Positions 9,668 to 17,601 of a DNA stretch of 64,000 nt are shown piece by piece. Below the pieces are notes generated by a model. The model saw only the letters and a program-made list of their open reading frames with translations. It made no database searches and was not told the origin of the DNA. The translations under genes and the position numbers were made by a program. The stretch lies in the NCBI GenBank assembly GCA_013151915.1, contig JAADHJ010000009.1:1-64000 (forward strand). Direction: 5' to 3'. The DNA comes from Deltaproteobacteria bacterium. Lineage in GTDB: Bacteria > BMS3Abin14. Positions within the stretch are counted from its first letter, which is position 1. Each line of letters begins with the position of its first letter.

Positions 9668-10858
9668 ATGAAAATATCACAGGGTAAAAGGGACCCGCCC
9701 TTCGGGGCGGTCCCGCCTGCGGACTCCGCAGGCCTGGTCAAACAACAGAGTGTTACTTTCGACGAACCCGATCACGTTCTTCGGCTGGAGTCCGGGGACA
9801 CGTTGTCCCCCATAACAGTAGCCTACGAGACCTATGGTACACTTTCCCCAAAAAGGGATAATGCCGTCATGGTCTGCCACGCCCTGTCGGGCGATGCCCA
9901 CGCGGCCGGCTACCATGGGACAGGTGAGAGTGAAAAGCCCGGCTGGTGGGACATTCTCATCGGACCAGGTAAACCGTTGGACACAGAGCGGTACTTTGTC
10001 ATCAGCAGTAACTTTCTCGGAAGCTGCTACGGTACCACCGGACCAACCAGCATCAATCCTGATACATCCCAAAGCTATGGACTCAGCTTTCCCTTCTTTA
10101 CCATCACGGACATGGTGGAGGTGCAGAGGTGGCTTCTGGACCACTTGGGTGTTGATCGTCTGTTGGCGGTCCTTGGCGGCTCGATGGGCGGCATGCAGGC
10201 GCTCCAATGGGCCATCAGTTATCCGGATCGGGTTGCGGGAACCATACCCATAGCCACGACGGCCAGGATGTCGGCCCAGGGAATCGCGTTTAACGATGTG
10301 GGAAGGCAGGCCATTCTCAGTGATTCCAAGTTCCTGGCCGGGAAATATCGGGATGACGATCCCCCATCCACCGGCCTGGCGCTGGCAAGAATGATAGGAC
10401 ACATAACCTATCTGTCCGAGGATTCCATGAACCGTAAGTTCGGCCGCAGGTTCGTCAACGGCAACAGGAAGAGTTTCTCGTTTTCCAAGGATTTTCAGGT
10501 TGAGAGCTACCTCCACTACCAGGGGGACAAGTTCGTCCAGCGTTTTGACGCAAACACCTACCTTTATATCAGCCGGGCCATGGATTATTTTGATCTTGTG
10601 GCGGACCATGGGTCATTGGAGAATGCTTTCTCCGGTTGCCGTTCCTCCTTCCTGGTGATCTCCTTCACCACTGACTGGCTCTTTCCTCCATCCCAGTCCC
10701 GGGAGATCGTCCGGGCTCTCAGGAGGGTCGGCAAGGATGTGTCCTACTGCAACATGGAAAGCGACCAGGGACACGATTCCTTCCTTCTCCCAGGGCATCG
10801 CATGGGCGATCTTGTGGCCGGATTTTTAAGGCGGCTTTCGGAAGAGAATAGATCATGA
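9668..10858 (+). CDS. metX: Homoserine O-acyltransferase (MetX)
   Basis: An alpha/beta-hydrolase that acylates homoserine, usually with acetyl-CoA, for methionine synthesis. The nucleophile elbow is GGSMGGMQALQW (Ser172). The acid and base are Asp336 (TTDWLFPP) and His369 (DQGHDSF). CHALSGDAHAAG and GSCYGTTGP are family signatures. Its partner MetY uses the acyl-homoserine product, which favours acetyl as the acyl group; the succinyl-specific variant cannot be excluded by eye. The first about 28 residues are not conserved in style. The last base-pairs overlap metW (ATGA). Confidence 0.95.
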   Translation: MKISQGKRDPPFGAVPPADSAGLVKQQSVTFDEPDHVLRLESGDTLSPITVAYETYGTLSPKRDNAVMVCHALSGDAHAAGYHGTGESEKPGWWDILIGPGKPLDTERYFVISSNFLGSCYGTTGPTSINPDTSQSYGLSFPFFTITDMVEVQRWLLDHLGVDRLLAVLGGSMGGMQALQWAISYPDRVAGTIPIATTARMSAQGIAFNDVGRQAILSDSKFLAGKYRDDDPPSTGLALARMIGHITYLSEDSMNRKFGRRFVNGNRKSFSFSKDFQVESYLHYQGDKFVQRFDANTYLYISRAMDYFDLVADHGSLENAFSGCRSSFLVISFTTDWLFPPSQSREIVRALRRVGKDVSYCNMESDQGHDSFLLPGHRMGDLVAGFLRRLSEENRS

Positions 10859-11517
10859 CCAATTCAACACCGCCTGATTCCGGCATTAACTGGAGTTTAA
10901 CCCATGTTCGGGATAGAGCTCTTGACCCGTTTATTCTTGCCTCTGTCAAGGAGGGCGACAGGGTCCTGGATCTCGGCTGCGGCGTGGGGGATCTTCTCCT
11001 TCGCATCAAGGAGGAAAAAACCGCGGTTGAAAAGGGGGTGGAGATAGAAGGTTCCCTGGCGGCCGAGGCTATCTCGAAGGGGCTTTCGGTGATACAGGGA
11101 GACATCCAGGAAAACATCCTGGACCTGGGAGATGATTCCTTCGATCTGGTAATTTTAAATCAGGTAATCCCGGTTGTTCGTGAGCCTGTCGGCGTTCTGT
11201 TGGAATCCCTCAGGGTTGGCCGGAGGGTGGTGGTCACCTTTCCGAATTTCGCATACTGGAGAACCCGGTCATACCTTTACTGGCACGGGCGTCTGCCGGT
11301 TACGCCCTCTCTCCCGTATCAGTGGTACGACACTCCGAACATCAGGCTGGTGACTATCAAGGATTTTCGGGCGTTATGTTCAGACCGGAACATAACGGTG
11401 CTCAAAGAAGGCTACATAACCCTGACAGGGGATAGATCCGCCCGTCCGATCCGGATGTGGCCCAATTTCAGGGCCTCGTCGGCCATGTTCCTCCTGGCCG
11501 CGCCCGGCCGGTCATGA
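10855..11517 (+). CDS. metW: MetW, methionine biosynthesis methyltransferase-like protein
   Basis: A class I SAM-methyltransferase-fold protein that accompanies MetX in many proteobacteria and is needed for, or stabilises, its activity. The glycine loop RVLDLGCGVGDLL is at about 36-48. The family signature TFPNFAYWRTRSYLYWHGR and the following SLPYQWYDTPNIRL are intact. The start overlaps the metX stop by 4 nt (ATGA), so translation is coupled. The next gene is convergent, 13 nt away, with no clear terminator. Confidence 0.93.
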   Translation: MTNSTPPDSGINWSLTHVRDRALDPFILASVKEGDRVLDLGCGVGDLLLRIKEEKTAVEKGVEIEGSLAAEAISKGLSVIQGDIQENILDLGDDSFDLVILNQVIPVVREPVGVLLESLRVGRRVVVTFPNFAYWRTRSYLYWHGRLPVTPSLPYQWYDTPNIRLVTIKDFRALCSDRNITVLKEGYITLTGDRSARPIRMWPNFRASSAMFLLAAPGRS

Positions 11518-11530
11518 GAGTTCCCCATGA

Positions 11531-12535
11531 TCAGGCGTCTTTCTCCGGGGGCTCGATCTCCCGTATGATTCCGATAAAACGGGTTTCGGCGCCCCGTTGG
11601 AAACTGCCGGCCGCCAGTTCAACCTCCACAACGCTCCCGTCCTTTCGGAGATAACGGGTTCTTTCCACGATCCATCCTGGGCTGCTCAGTAACTTGTCGA
11701 TGCGGTTTCCCGAATCTGAGCTTATCTCCCTGGTGTTGAGGGTGAGAAGCTCGTCCAGTGTATATCCAAGAATCTTGAGTGCGGCAGGATTGGCGTCAAG
11801 GTACCCGCCCTTACTGTCCACGAGGAAGATACCCAATGGGGCATGGCTGAAAATATCGCGGTATTTCTCTTCCGAGCCTATGAGCCTTTTTGCCAGGATA
11901 TCGCTTTCGGTGATATCTTCCAAAAAGAAGAGGGCCTCCACGACCCGGTCCTTCTTCATGACCGGCACCCCCTTGATGCTCAGGATATGTTTTTCTGAAC
12001 TCTCTCCTATCTGAACCAGTGTCTCTTCGATGGTGATGCATTCACCTTCGAAAACCGGTCTCAGCCAGGAACCCAGTCCCGACTGGTCGATAATATCGTC
12101 TATAGGATCACTTTCTTTTCCGGCTTCGGACGAGTACATGGCTTTTGCGGCGGGGTTCCGGTAGGTTATCCTTGCGTCAGGAGACAGGGTGATCACTGCC
12201 ACTGGAATGCCCCTGAGGATCGCCCTGGCTCGCTCCTCCCTTGTAAGATCAGGTCCGGCGGAAGCTTCCCCGGTGTTTTGTGTCGAACCCTGGTAGAAAG
12301 ACCTGCCCATGAAAACACTCAGGGCGGCAATGAGGCCGATGGCTAAAGGAAGGAGCAGATGAAGCGCCATGGACGGTGCTCCGATGGGAAAGTCCCTCAA
12401 TGCCTGCAGAATCTCCTTCCAGGTGGGAAGATCTGAAAGCGCGGCGGTGACGGAAGCGACGATGATAAAGACGGGAAAAGGACCTGTAAGGAGTAAGAAA
12501 CACCGGACAAGGAATGATCGCTCAGGGACTGCCAT
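11531..12535 (-). CDS. Membrane-anchored tandem PAS-domain protein without output domain
   Basis: Two hydrophobic helices (about 10-32 and 55-75) anchor two PAS/PAC modules (about 105-215: PVAVITLSPDARITYRNPAA; about 220-330: APLGIFLVDSKGGYLDANPA ... RYLRKDGSVVEVE). It then stops: there is no kinase, GGDEF, HTH or other output domain. It starts directly after the stop of the upstream Cache/DHp gene (TGA then ATG), so the two form a translationally linked pair. By inference the PAS protein and the kinase-like protein work together at the inner membrane, perhaps with an ATPase partner encoded elsewhere. Confidence 0.75.
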   Translation of the reverse strand: MAVPERSFLVRCFLLLTGPFPVFIIVASVTAALSDLPTWKEILQALRDFPIGAPSMALHLLLPLAIGLIAALSVFMGRSFYQGSTQNTGEASAGPDLTREERARAILRGIPVAVITLSPDARITYRNPAAKAMYSSEAGKESDPIDDIIDQSGLGSWLRPVFEGECITIEETLVQIGESSEKHILSIKGVPVMKKDRVVEALFFLEDITESDILAKRLIGSEEKYRDIFSHAPLGIFLVDSKGGYLDANPAALKILGYTLDELLTLNTREISSDSGNRIDKLLSSPGWIVERTRYLRKDGSVVEVELAAGSFQRGAETRFIGIIREIEPPEKDA

Positions 12536-13870
12536 TCAATCACTTTTTCCCTTGGAAAAAATGGCTATCCGGTTTTTCCCGACATACTCCTCTGTTTTGT
12601 ATTCTATGACCTCTTTCATTCCATCCACGATTTCTGTGATGATCTCGGCTTCCTTCTGGATATGGGAAAGTTTTTTCAGGACCTGCTCTTCCAGATCCGG
12701 GGGGTTCTTTTGGAGGATAATTCGGATCAGGGCTAAATTGCCATATATGGCGGTCAGGGGCTGAAATATCCTGTGGGCCGCTCCGGCCGCTGTCTCACGA
12801 ACCGTTTGCAGTTGAGCATTGTAAAGCCTCCCCTCATCGGCGGCCCGGTGCACGTATGTGAGGACAATCGCCCACCCAATAATCAGAAGTACGGCAAAAA
12901 AAGTGGCAGCGAAAAGAAAAACCTCTGTTTTCGTCAGCTTGGCATCTTTCAGGAAAACATTCTCATCCTGAAAGACGCCGACGGAGATCAGGAAATCAGA
13001 CCCGGTCAGGGATGTAGATATGTTCGCGTATTTCTCCCCTGGTGGAATCACCACCGGCGCGTAGGCCATGATGTAGGACATGTTGTTGTGCCTGAACTTC
13101 CCCCTGCCGGAACGCCCGGACATGAGTTCCCATCCAACCTCCTTGATGCTTTCGGGAACACCGGCGTCGGAAATCTGAAAACATCTCTTTTTCCAGTTCA
13201 GATCCCAGCCGTGAAAGTGAAGCTGTCCGGTGTTGTTTGCGATGACATAGGCCGGGGAGCTGCTCAGATAGCTCAGGTGCATCGGTTCGGAGGGAAAAAA
13301 GACAGTGACATATTCATCCCGGCCTTTTTTTCGAGAATCGTTTAAAGATGAACCCTGAATGGACCGGGAGATAGCGAGCATGACCTTCCCCTTTGCCATC
13401 TCTACAAATCCTATTCCCCTGCTGATTTCACCCTGTGCTGCCATTTGAAAGAGCCGTTGTCGAAAGAGATCCGGCACAGAATCGGCCAGGGTGTTGGGAA
13501 ATGCGAATAGTATTGCCCCCCTTTTGTCGGTGATGAGTCCCCCCGCGAGGGATTCTCCCTGCTTCATCTCCCTTTTCATGTGTTCGGCGAGAATGGACGA
13601 GACGGCCTTTTCGTCCTTGGCCGCGAGAGCGATTTCCATTGCCAGATTCTCGATCTCATCGTTTTCCCGTAAGATATGCTCCTCAATAATATCCCTTGCC
13701 GCTGTCGCCTGGAAAAGCAGGGCATCCTCCATTTTTCCTGTAAATCTTTTTTCCATTCTGGTGAAAACTGTGGAGATGAAAAAAAAGGTGGCGATGCCGA
13801 TGAGGATGGAGGTGAGAAGCAAGGCCGGTATTATGTTCCTTTTCACCCAAGCGAACCTTACGGAACCCAT
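12536..13870 (-). CDS. Cache-type sensor with histidine-kinase DHp helix pair but no ATPase domain
   Basis: Two transmembrane helices (about 15-33 and 320-345) flank an extracytoplasmic region of about 280 residues that reads like a Cache/PDC ligand sensor (AYVIANNTGQLHFHGW; YIMAYAPVVIPPGEKYANI). The cytoplasmic part is a DHp-like coiled coil with an H-box AAGAAHRIFQPLTAIYG (His366), but only 78 residues follow and no N/G1/G2 boxes of HATPase_c are present. The residue after the His is Arg instead of the usual Glu. It is either a naturally split or degenerate kinase, or a phosphoacceptor partner. The next gene is the PAS protein. Confidence 0.7.
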   Translation of the reverse strand: MGSVRFAWVKRNIIPALLLTSILIGIATFFFISTVFTRMEKRFTGKMEDALLFQATAARDIIEEHILRENDEIENLAMEIALAAKDEKAVSSILAEHMKREMKQGESLAGGLITDKRGAILFAFPNTLADSVPDLFRQRLFQMAAQGEISRGIGFVEMAKGKVMLAISRSIQGSSLNDSRKKGRDEYVTVFFPSEPMHLSYLSSSPAYVIANNTGQLHFHGWDLNWKKRCFQISDAGVPESIKEVGWELMSGRSGRGKFRHNNMSYIMAYAPVVIPPGEKYANISTSLTGSDFLISVGVFQDENVFLKDAKLTKTEVFLFAATFFAVLLIIGWAIVLTYVHRAADEGRLYNAQLQTVRETAAGAAHRIFQPLTAIYGNLALIRIILQKNPPDLEEQVLKKLSHIQKEAEIITEIVDGMKEVIEYKTEEYVGKNRIAIFSKGKSD

Positions 13871-13897
13871 TTAGGCGGCCTTTCCCGCATTCAATAT

Positions 13898-14052
13898 TGA
13901 TAGGGTCGTAAAAAGTCCATTAATGGCTTTTTACTCCACGGAAAGCGAAAAGTGTCATTTTCACTTTCCTTGCAAATCAACAACTTGCGATGCAAGTCAT
14001 TGATTTGGGCGCCCCAAGTGGGCGCCTTGATGACTTTTTGTGAAGTCATCAA
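13898..14052 (-). mobile_element. MITE-like element, full-length copy A
   Basis: A non-coding element of 155 bp, in inverse orientation to copy B at 17416-17572. Its ends are TTGATAGGGTCGTAAAAAGT and the complement of TTGATGACTTTTTGTGA-type sequence, that is imperfect terminal inverted repeats. Inside are three hairpins: GTAAAAAG/CTTTTTAC, GAAAGCGAAAA/TTTTCACTTTC and ATCAACAACTTGC/GCAAGTCATTGAT. TA flanks both ends (CAATA then TTGAT; ATCAA then TATTG). It lies between the sensor gene and the feo operon; the remaining 14053-14221 holds no gene I can see. Confidence 0.75.
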
Positions 14053-14221
14053 TATTGGATTAACGATGGAATTAATGATGATTAAAATAACACAGAGCGT
14101 TCAACCTTGTCCAGTTGACCGGAATCCCCTGCCTAACGGGAATGGTTGTATACAGGTAAGTGGAATACCGTCGCGCTGTTGACAGTTGCCTGGAATAATG
14201 CTACCAAGCCTATTCAATCGT

Positions 14222-14229
14222 TCATATGA
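14222..14229. promoter_or_regulatory. Possible ArsR/SmtB operator core
   Basis: TCATATGA is a perfect 8-bp palindrome inside TCGTTCATATGAGC. SmtB/ArsR sites typically contain such ATATGA half-sites. It coincides with an in-frame ATG (14226) that I do not think is the real start. Upstream, TTGACA at 14179-14184 lacks a good -10. Weak evidence. Confidence 0.25.
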
Positions 14230-14261
14230 GCAAATTTTCAAGTGTTTATGGAGACTGGGTC

Positions 14262-14606
14262 ATGAAAGAAAAACCGGGAGGGAAAAAAGGGGATCTAATG
14301 AGGGAAATAAGCTCCAGGGAGGACATCGAGTCGGTTCTTTACAATCTTTCGGAGGTATTCCGGGTTCTGGGGGATTTGACGAGGGTTCGCATTCTCATGG
14401 CGCTGACGAAGTCGGAGCTATGCGTTGGAGATTTAGCCGATGGGCTGGACCTTTCTGATTCTGCGGTGTCCCATCAACTAAGAATCCTTCGCAACAGCCG
14501 CCTGGTGAAATTCCGCAAGGATGGCAAGAACGTGGTCTATTCCATAAGCGATGATCATGTGGAGACTATCTTCAGGGAGGGGATCGAACATGTGGAGAGA
14601 ATGTAG
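14262..14606 (+). CDS. ArsR/SmtB-family metal-responsive repressor
   Basis: A winged-helix dimer (114 residues): FRVLGDLTRVRILMAL, then the recognition region LADGLDLSDSAVSHQLRILR and the wing VKFRKDGKNVVYSI. The last helix, SDDHVETIFREGIEHVERM, closely mirrors the SmtB alpha-5 zinc site (D-x-H ... H-x-x-E), with Asp, His and His in register and the final Glu one residue early. The alpha-3 motif is ELCVGDLA, with Gly where CadC/SmtB often have Cys. The ATG at 14262 has GGAG 8 nt upstream; ATGs at 14226 and 14298 are alternatives. It overlaps feoB by 1 nt and probably regulates it. Confidence 0.85.
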   Translation: MKEKPGGKKGDLMREISSREDIESVLYNLSEVFRVLGDLTRVRILMALTKSELCVGDLADGLDLSDSAVSHQLRILRNSRLVKFRKDGKNVVYSISDDHVETIFREGIEHVERM

Positions 14607-16657
14607 TGCCTGGAAATAACAAGCACACCATCTTTGGTGGATGCTTTCGAAGGCGTCATAGGGGCGGGGGGTGCCACGGTGATACGGGGGAAGAACCGGG
14701 AGGTGAGACCGGTGGCGGTAAGGATCCACGCATTCTCATGGTCGGCAACCCCAATGTCGGAAAGAGCGCACTTTTTAATCGCCTGACGGGCAGTTATGCG
14801 GTGGTGTCAAACTATCCCGGGACCACGGTGGCCATCACCACAGGACGGATGAAGATCGCCGGGAAGGACTATTCCGTTGTGGATACACCCGGCATGTATT
14901 CCCTCTACCCCATTACGGATGAAGAGAGGGTGGGACGGCGGATGCTCCTCGATGGAGGATATGAGGTTGTACTGCATGTCGTCGATGCCAAGAACCTCAC
15001 GAGGATGATCCACCTTACCATGCAGCTCAAGGAAGCTGGTATCCCCGTCATCCTCGTCCTTAATATCATGGATGAGGCGGAGGAAACGGGGCTGGTAATA
15101 GATATCGAAACCCTGGAGAAGAGGCTTGGAATCCCGGTTGTTCCCACTGTGGGAATAGCCGGAAAAGGCGTCCGCCGCCTGAAAGAGGTCATCGAGAATT
15201 ATAGACCCGACAGCAGGAACTTCCACGTGGATTTCAGCCTTGCCGTGGAGAAGGCCTCCAGGGAAATAGCCCCCCTTCTTCCGCCGACTTCCCTTTCCAG
15301 CCGGGCTCTTTCTCTTCTGGCCCTCCAGGAGGATCGGGACGTCCTGGAACTGATCTCCCGTCTTCCCAGGGATCGGGCAGACCGTATCATCGGGGTAATC
15401 GACGCCCTGAAACGGGAACTGGACCACCCGGTTAATTACGACATCACCATGGGGCTTGGGCGCCGTGCCGGCCAGGTCCTGGAAGGCATAATCGCAAAGA
15501 GGGAAAGAAAAACCAGGTTTACCCGGGATTTCCTGGATCGTATTTTGATCTCTCCCTGGACGGGTGTTCCCATCCTGCTGCTGGTACTCTATTTCGGGTT
15601 CTATAAATTCGTCGGAGGGTTCGGCGCAGGGGTTGTCGTCGATTTTCTGGAGGGGCATATCTTCGGAAAATACCTGATCCCCTTTATAAACCACTGGACG
15701 GAACAGCTGATACCATGGCCTATCCTCCAGAACCTCATTGCCGAAGATTACGGCGTCCTGACCCTGGGCGTTAGGTATGCCGTCGCCATTATCCTGCCTA
15801 TCGTAGGCACATTTTTTATCGTCTTCTCGGTGGTCGAGGACAGCGGCTATCTTCCAAGGCTTTCACTTCTCATCGACAGGGTATTCAAATGGGTCGGCCT
15901 TTCCGGCCGGGCGGTCATACCCATGACCCTCGGTTTCGGGTGCGGCACCATGGCTACCGTGGTTACCAGAACACTGGAGTCCACCCGGGAGAGAGTTATC
16001 GCGACCATTCTGCTGGCGCTGGCCATCCCATGTTCGGCCCAGCTGGGTGTAATCTTTGCCCTGGCGGCGAACAGCCCGGGGGTCCTGGTGACGTGGATCG
16101 GTACCGTTTCGGCGGTTTTCCTCTTCATCGGATACCTCACCGCCAGAATCATACCGGGCCGGCAGCCGGATTTCTTCATGGAGCTGCCCCCCTTGCGGAT
16201 GCCGAGGCTGGCAAATGTCTGGCTGAAAACCTCTTCCCGAATGCGGTGGTACTTCGTGGAGATCCTGCCCCTTTTTCTCCTGGCGTCGGTTCTTATCTGG
16301 GCCGGTAACGTAACCGGGATTTTCCCCATCCTGCTCAAGCTGCTGGCTGTTCCAACCAGGGCTATCGGCCTGCCCAACGAAGCGGCCCAGGCCTTTCTGT
16401 TCGGTTTTTTTCGCCGTGATTATGGAGTGGCAGGACTTTATGACATCCAGCAGAGGGGGCTGCTCACCGGTAATCAACTGGCCGTCGCGACCATTACCTT
16501 GACCCTTTTTCTGCCATGCATCGCCCAGTTTCTTGTTATGATGAAGGAGAGGGGTCTGAAGATGGCCCTGGGGGTCGCGGTGTTCGTGTTTCCCTTCGCC
16601 TTCCTTGTCGGTGGATCGGTTAATTTCATGCTGAAGGTATTGGGACTGACTCTTTAG
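14606..16657 (+). CDS. feoB: Ferrous iron transporter FeoB
   Basis: An inner-membrane Fe(II) permease with a cytosolic GTPase. The G domain is GNPNVGKSALFN (47-58), the G3 motif VDTPGMYSL and the G4 motif NIMD; the C-terminal half has about eight helices with the gate motifs IPCSAQLGVI and LPCIAQFLVM. The GTG start shares one base with the regulator stop (TAGTG) and has GGAGAG upstream. The extra N-terminal stretch GGCFRRRHRGGGCHGD is Cys/His-rich and could bind metal. Length (683) is slightly short of E. coli FeoB, as usual for this branch. FeoA is not separate: it is fused to the next gene. Confidence 0.93.
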   Translation: MPGNNKHTIFGGCFRRRHRGGGCHGDTGEEPGGETGGGKDPRILMVGNPNVGKSALFNRLTGSYAVVSNYPGTTVAITTGRMKIAGKDYSVVDTPGMYSLYPITDEERVGRRMLLDGGYEVVLHVVDAKNLTRMIHLTMQLKEAGIPVILVLNIMDEAEETGLVIDIETLEKRLGIPVVPTVGIAGKGVRRLKEVIENYRPDSRNFHVDFSLAVEKASREIAPLLPPTSLSSRALSLLALQEDRDVLELISRLPRDRADRIIGVIDALKRELDHPVNYDITMGLGRRAGQVLEGIIAKRERKTRFTRDFLDRILISPWTGVPILLLVLYFGFYKFVGGFGAGVVVDFLEGHIFGKYLIPFINHWTEQLIPWPILQNLIAEDYGVLTLGVRYAVAIILPIVGTFFIVFSVVEDSGYLPRLSLLIDRVFKWVGLSGRAVIPMTLGFGCGTMATVVTRTLESTRERVIATILLALAIPCSAQLGVIFALAANSPGVLVTWIGTVSAVFLFIGYLTARIIPGRQPDFFMELPPLRMPRLANVWLKTSSRMRWYFVEILPLFLLASVLIWAGNVTGIFPILLKLLAVPTRAIGLPNEAAQAFLFGFFRRDYGVAGLYDIQQRGLLTGNQLAVATITLTLFLPCIAQFLVMMKERGLKMALGVAVFVFPFAFLVGGSVNFMLKVLGLTL

Positions 16658-16703
16658 AGAACCAGGGGACACAGGGGAATAAATCATAAAAAAGGAGTTC
16701 ATT

Positions 16704-17405
16704 GTGGAACTGCGCGAGCGTGACCAGGAACTGAAGGATGAGGTATTGGAGATCCTCTGGACGAAATTGGTGGAGGGCGGACTGGACTCCATCGGCAGCG
16801 AAGAGATCATCCTCGGGGAACAAGGCCCGGCAAACGGGCGGATTCTCAAGGATCTGGCCGAAGAGGGAATGATCAGTCTGGAGGAAGACAGGGTCAATCT
16901 TACCGATTCCGGTTTTGAGGAGGCCCGAATGACCATCCGGAGACACCGGCTCAGCGAGAGGCTCTTTAACGACGTTTTCGAGGTCTACCATGAGGAGTTC
17001 GAAAGCCCTGCCTGCCGATTCGAGCACATGTTGATCAGGCCAAAATTGGAGAAGAAGATCTGCGAGTTGCTCGGACATCCCAAAACCTGCCCTCACAATC
17101 GGCCTATTCCGGTGGGCGAGTGCTGCCACCGTGCCGAGATGAGAACCGATAAAGCGGTCGTTCCCATGAGCAAACTCCGACAGGGGGAATCAGGCGTCAT
17201 CGCATATGTCCATACGGGGGACTCGGACAAGCTGAAGAAACTCATGGCCATGGGTATCCTTCCCGGTGAAGATGTGTCGCTGGAAAGAAGGTTTCCATCC
17301 TTCGTATTTCGGGTCGGATACAGCCGTTTCGCGGTTGACGAGGGCATGGCTGCAGCCATTTTCGTCAGAAGGCCGGCAGAAAACCCGACAGAAGAGACTC
17401 TCTAG
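16704..17405 (+). CDS. DtxR-family iron/manganese regulator fused to a FeoA (SH3-like) domain
   Basis: Residues 1-75 form a winged helix, 76-140 the DtxR dimerisation and metal-binding domain with IRRHRLSERLF (His81) and SPACRFEHML (Cys104, Glu107, His108, as in DtxR), and about 152-225 a FeoA-like domain (LRQGESGVIAYVHTGDSD ... LMAMGILPGEDVSLERR). The segment between has CPHNRPIPVGECC, usual before FeoA. GTG start, with AAAGGAG upstream. It sits 46 nt after feoB. By inference it senses Fe(II) and represses the feo operon, while the FeoA part may touch FeoB. Confidence 0.9.
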   Translation: MELRERDQELKDEVLEILWTKLVEGGLDSIGSEEIILGEQGPANGRILKDLAEEGMISLEEDRVNLTDSGFEEARMTIRRHRLSERLFNDVFEVYHEEFESPACRFEHMLIRPKLEKKICELLGHPKTCPHNRPIPVGECCHRAEMRTDKAVVPMSKLRQGESGVIAYVHTGDSDKLKKLMAMGILPGEDVSLERRFPSFVFRVGYSRFAVDEGMAAAIFVRRPAENPTEETL

Positions 17406-17415
17406 GCATGAAAGG

Positions 17416-17572
17416 TTGATGACTTCGTAAAAAGTCATCAACGCGTCCATTGAAGGGCGCCCAAATCAATGACTTGCAGCGCAAGTTGTTGATTTGGGAG
17501 GAAAGTGAAAATGACACTTTTCGCTTTCCGTGGAGTAAAAAGCCATGGATGGACTTTTTACGACCCTATCAA
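17416..17572 (+). mobile_element. MITE-like element, full-length copy B (reference)
   Basis: The best-preserved copy. It begins TTGATGACTTCGTAAAAAGT and ends, read from the other strand, TTGATAGGGTCGTAAAAAGT; these two ends match at 17 of 20 positions. Inside are the hairpins CCCAAATCAATGACTTGC/GCAAGTTGTTGATTTGGG and GAAAGTGAAAA/TTTTCGCTTTC, then GTAAAAAG/CTTTTTAC. AAAGGTTGAT occurs exactly at both borders (17411-17420 and 17571-17580), overlapping the termini and suggesting target duplication. It carries no ORF and lies between the feo operon and the ARMT1-like gene. Confidence 0.8.
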
Positions 17573-17601
17573 AGGTTGATAGACTTCGGAGGGAGAGGTA
17601 A

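Noticed and set aside
9677-10609. 310-codon minus-strand frame opposite metX
   Set aside because: metX has all catalytic residues; the opposite frame has no recognisable features.
15863-16936. 357-codon minus-strand frame opposite feoB and dtxR-feoA
   Set aside because: Shadow of well-supported genes; sequence is low complexity and without domains.
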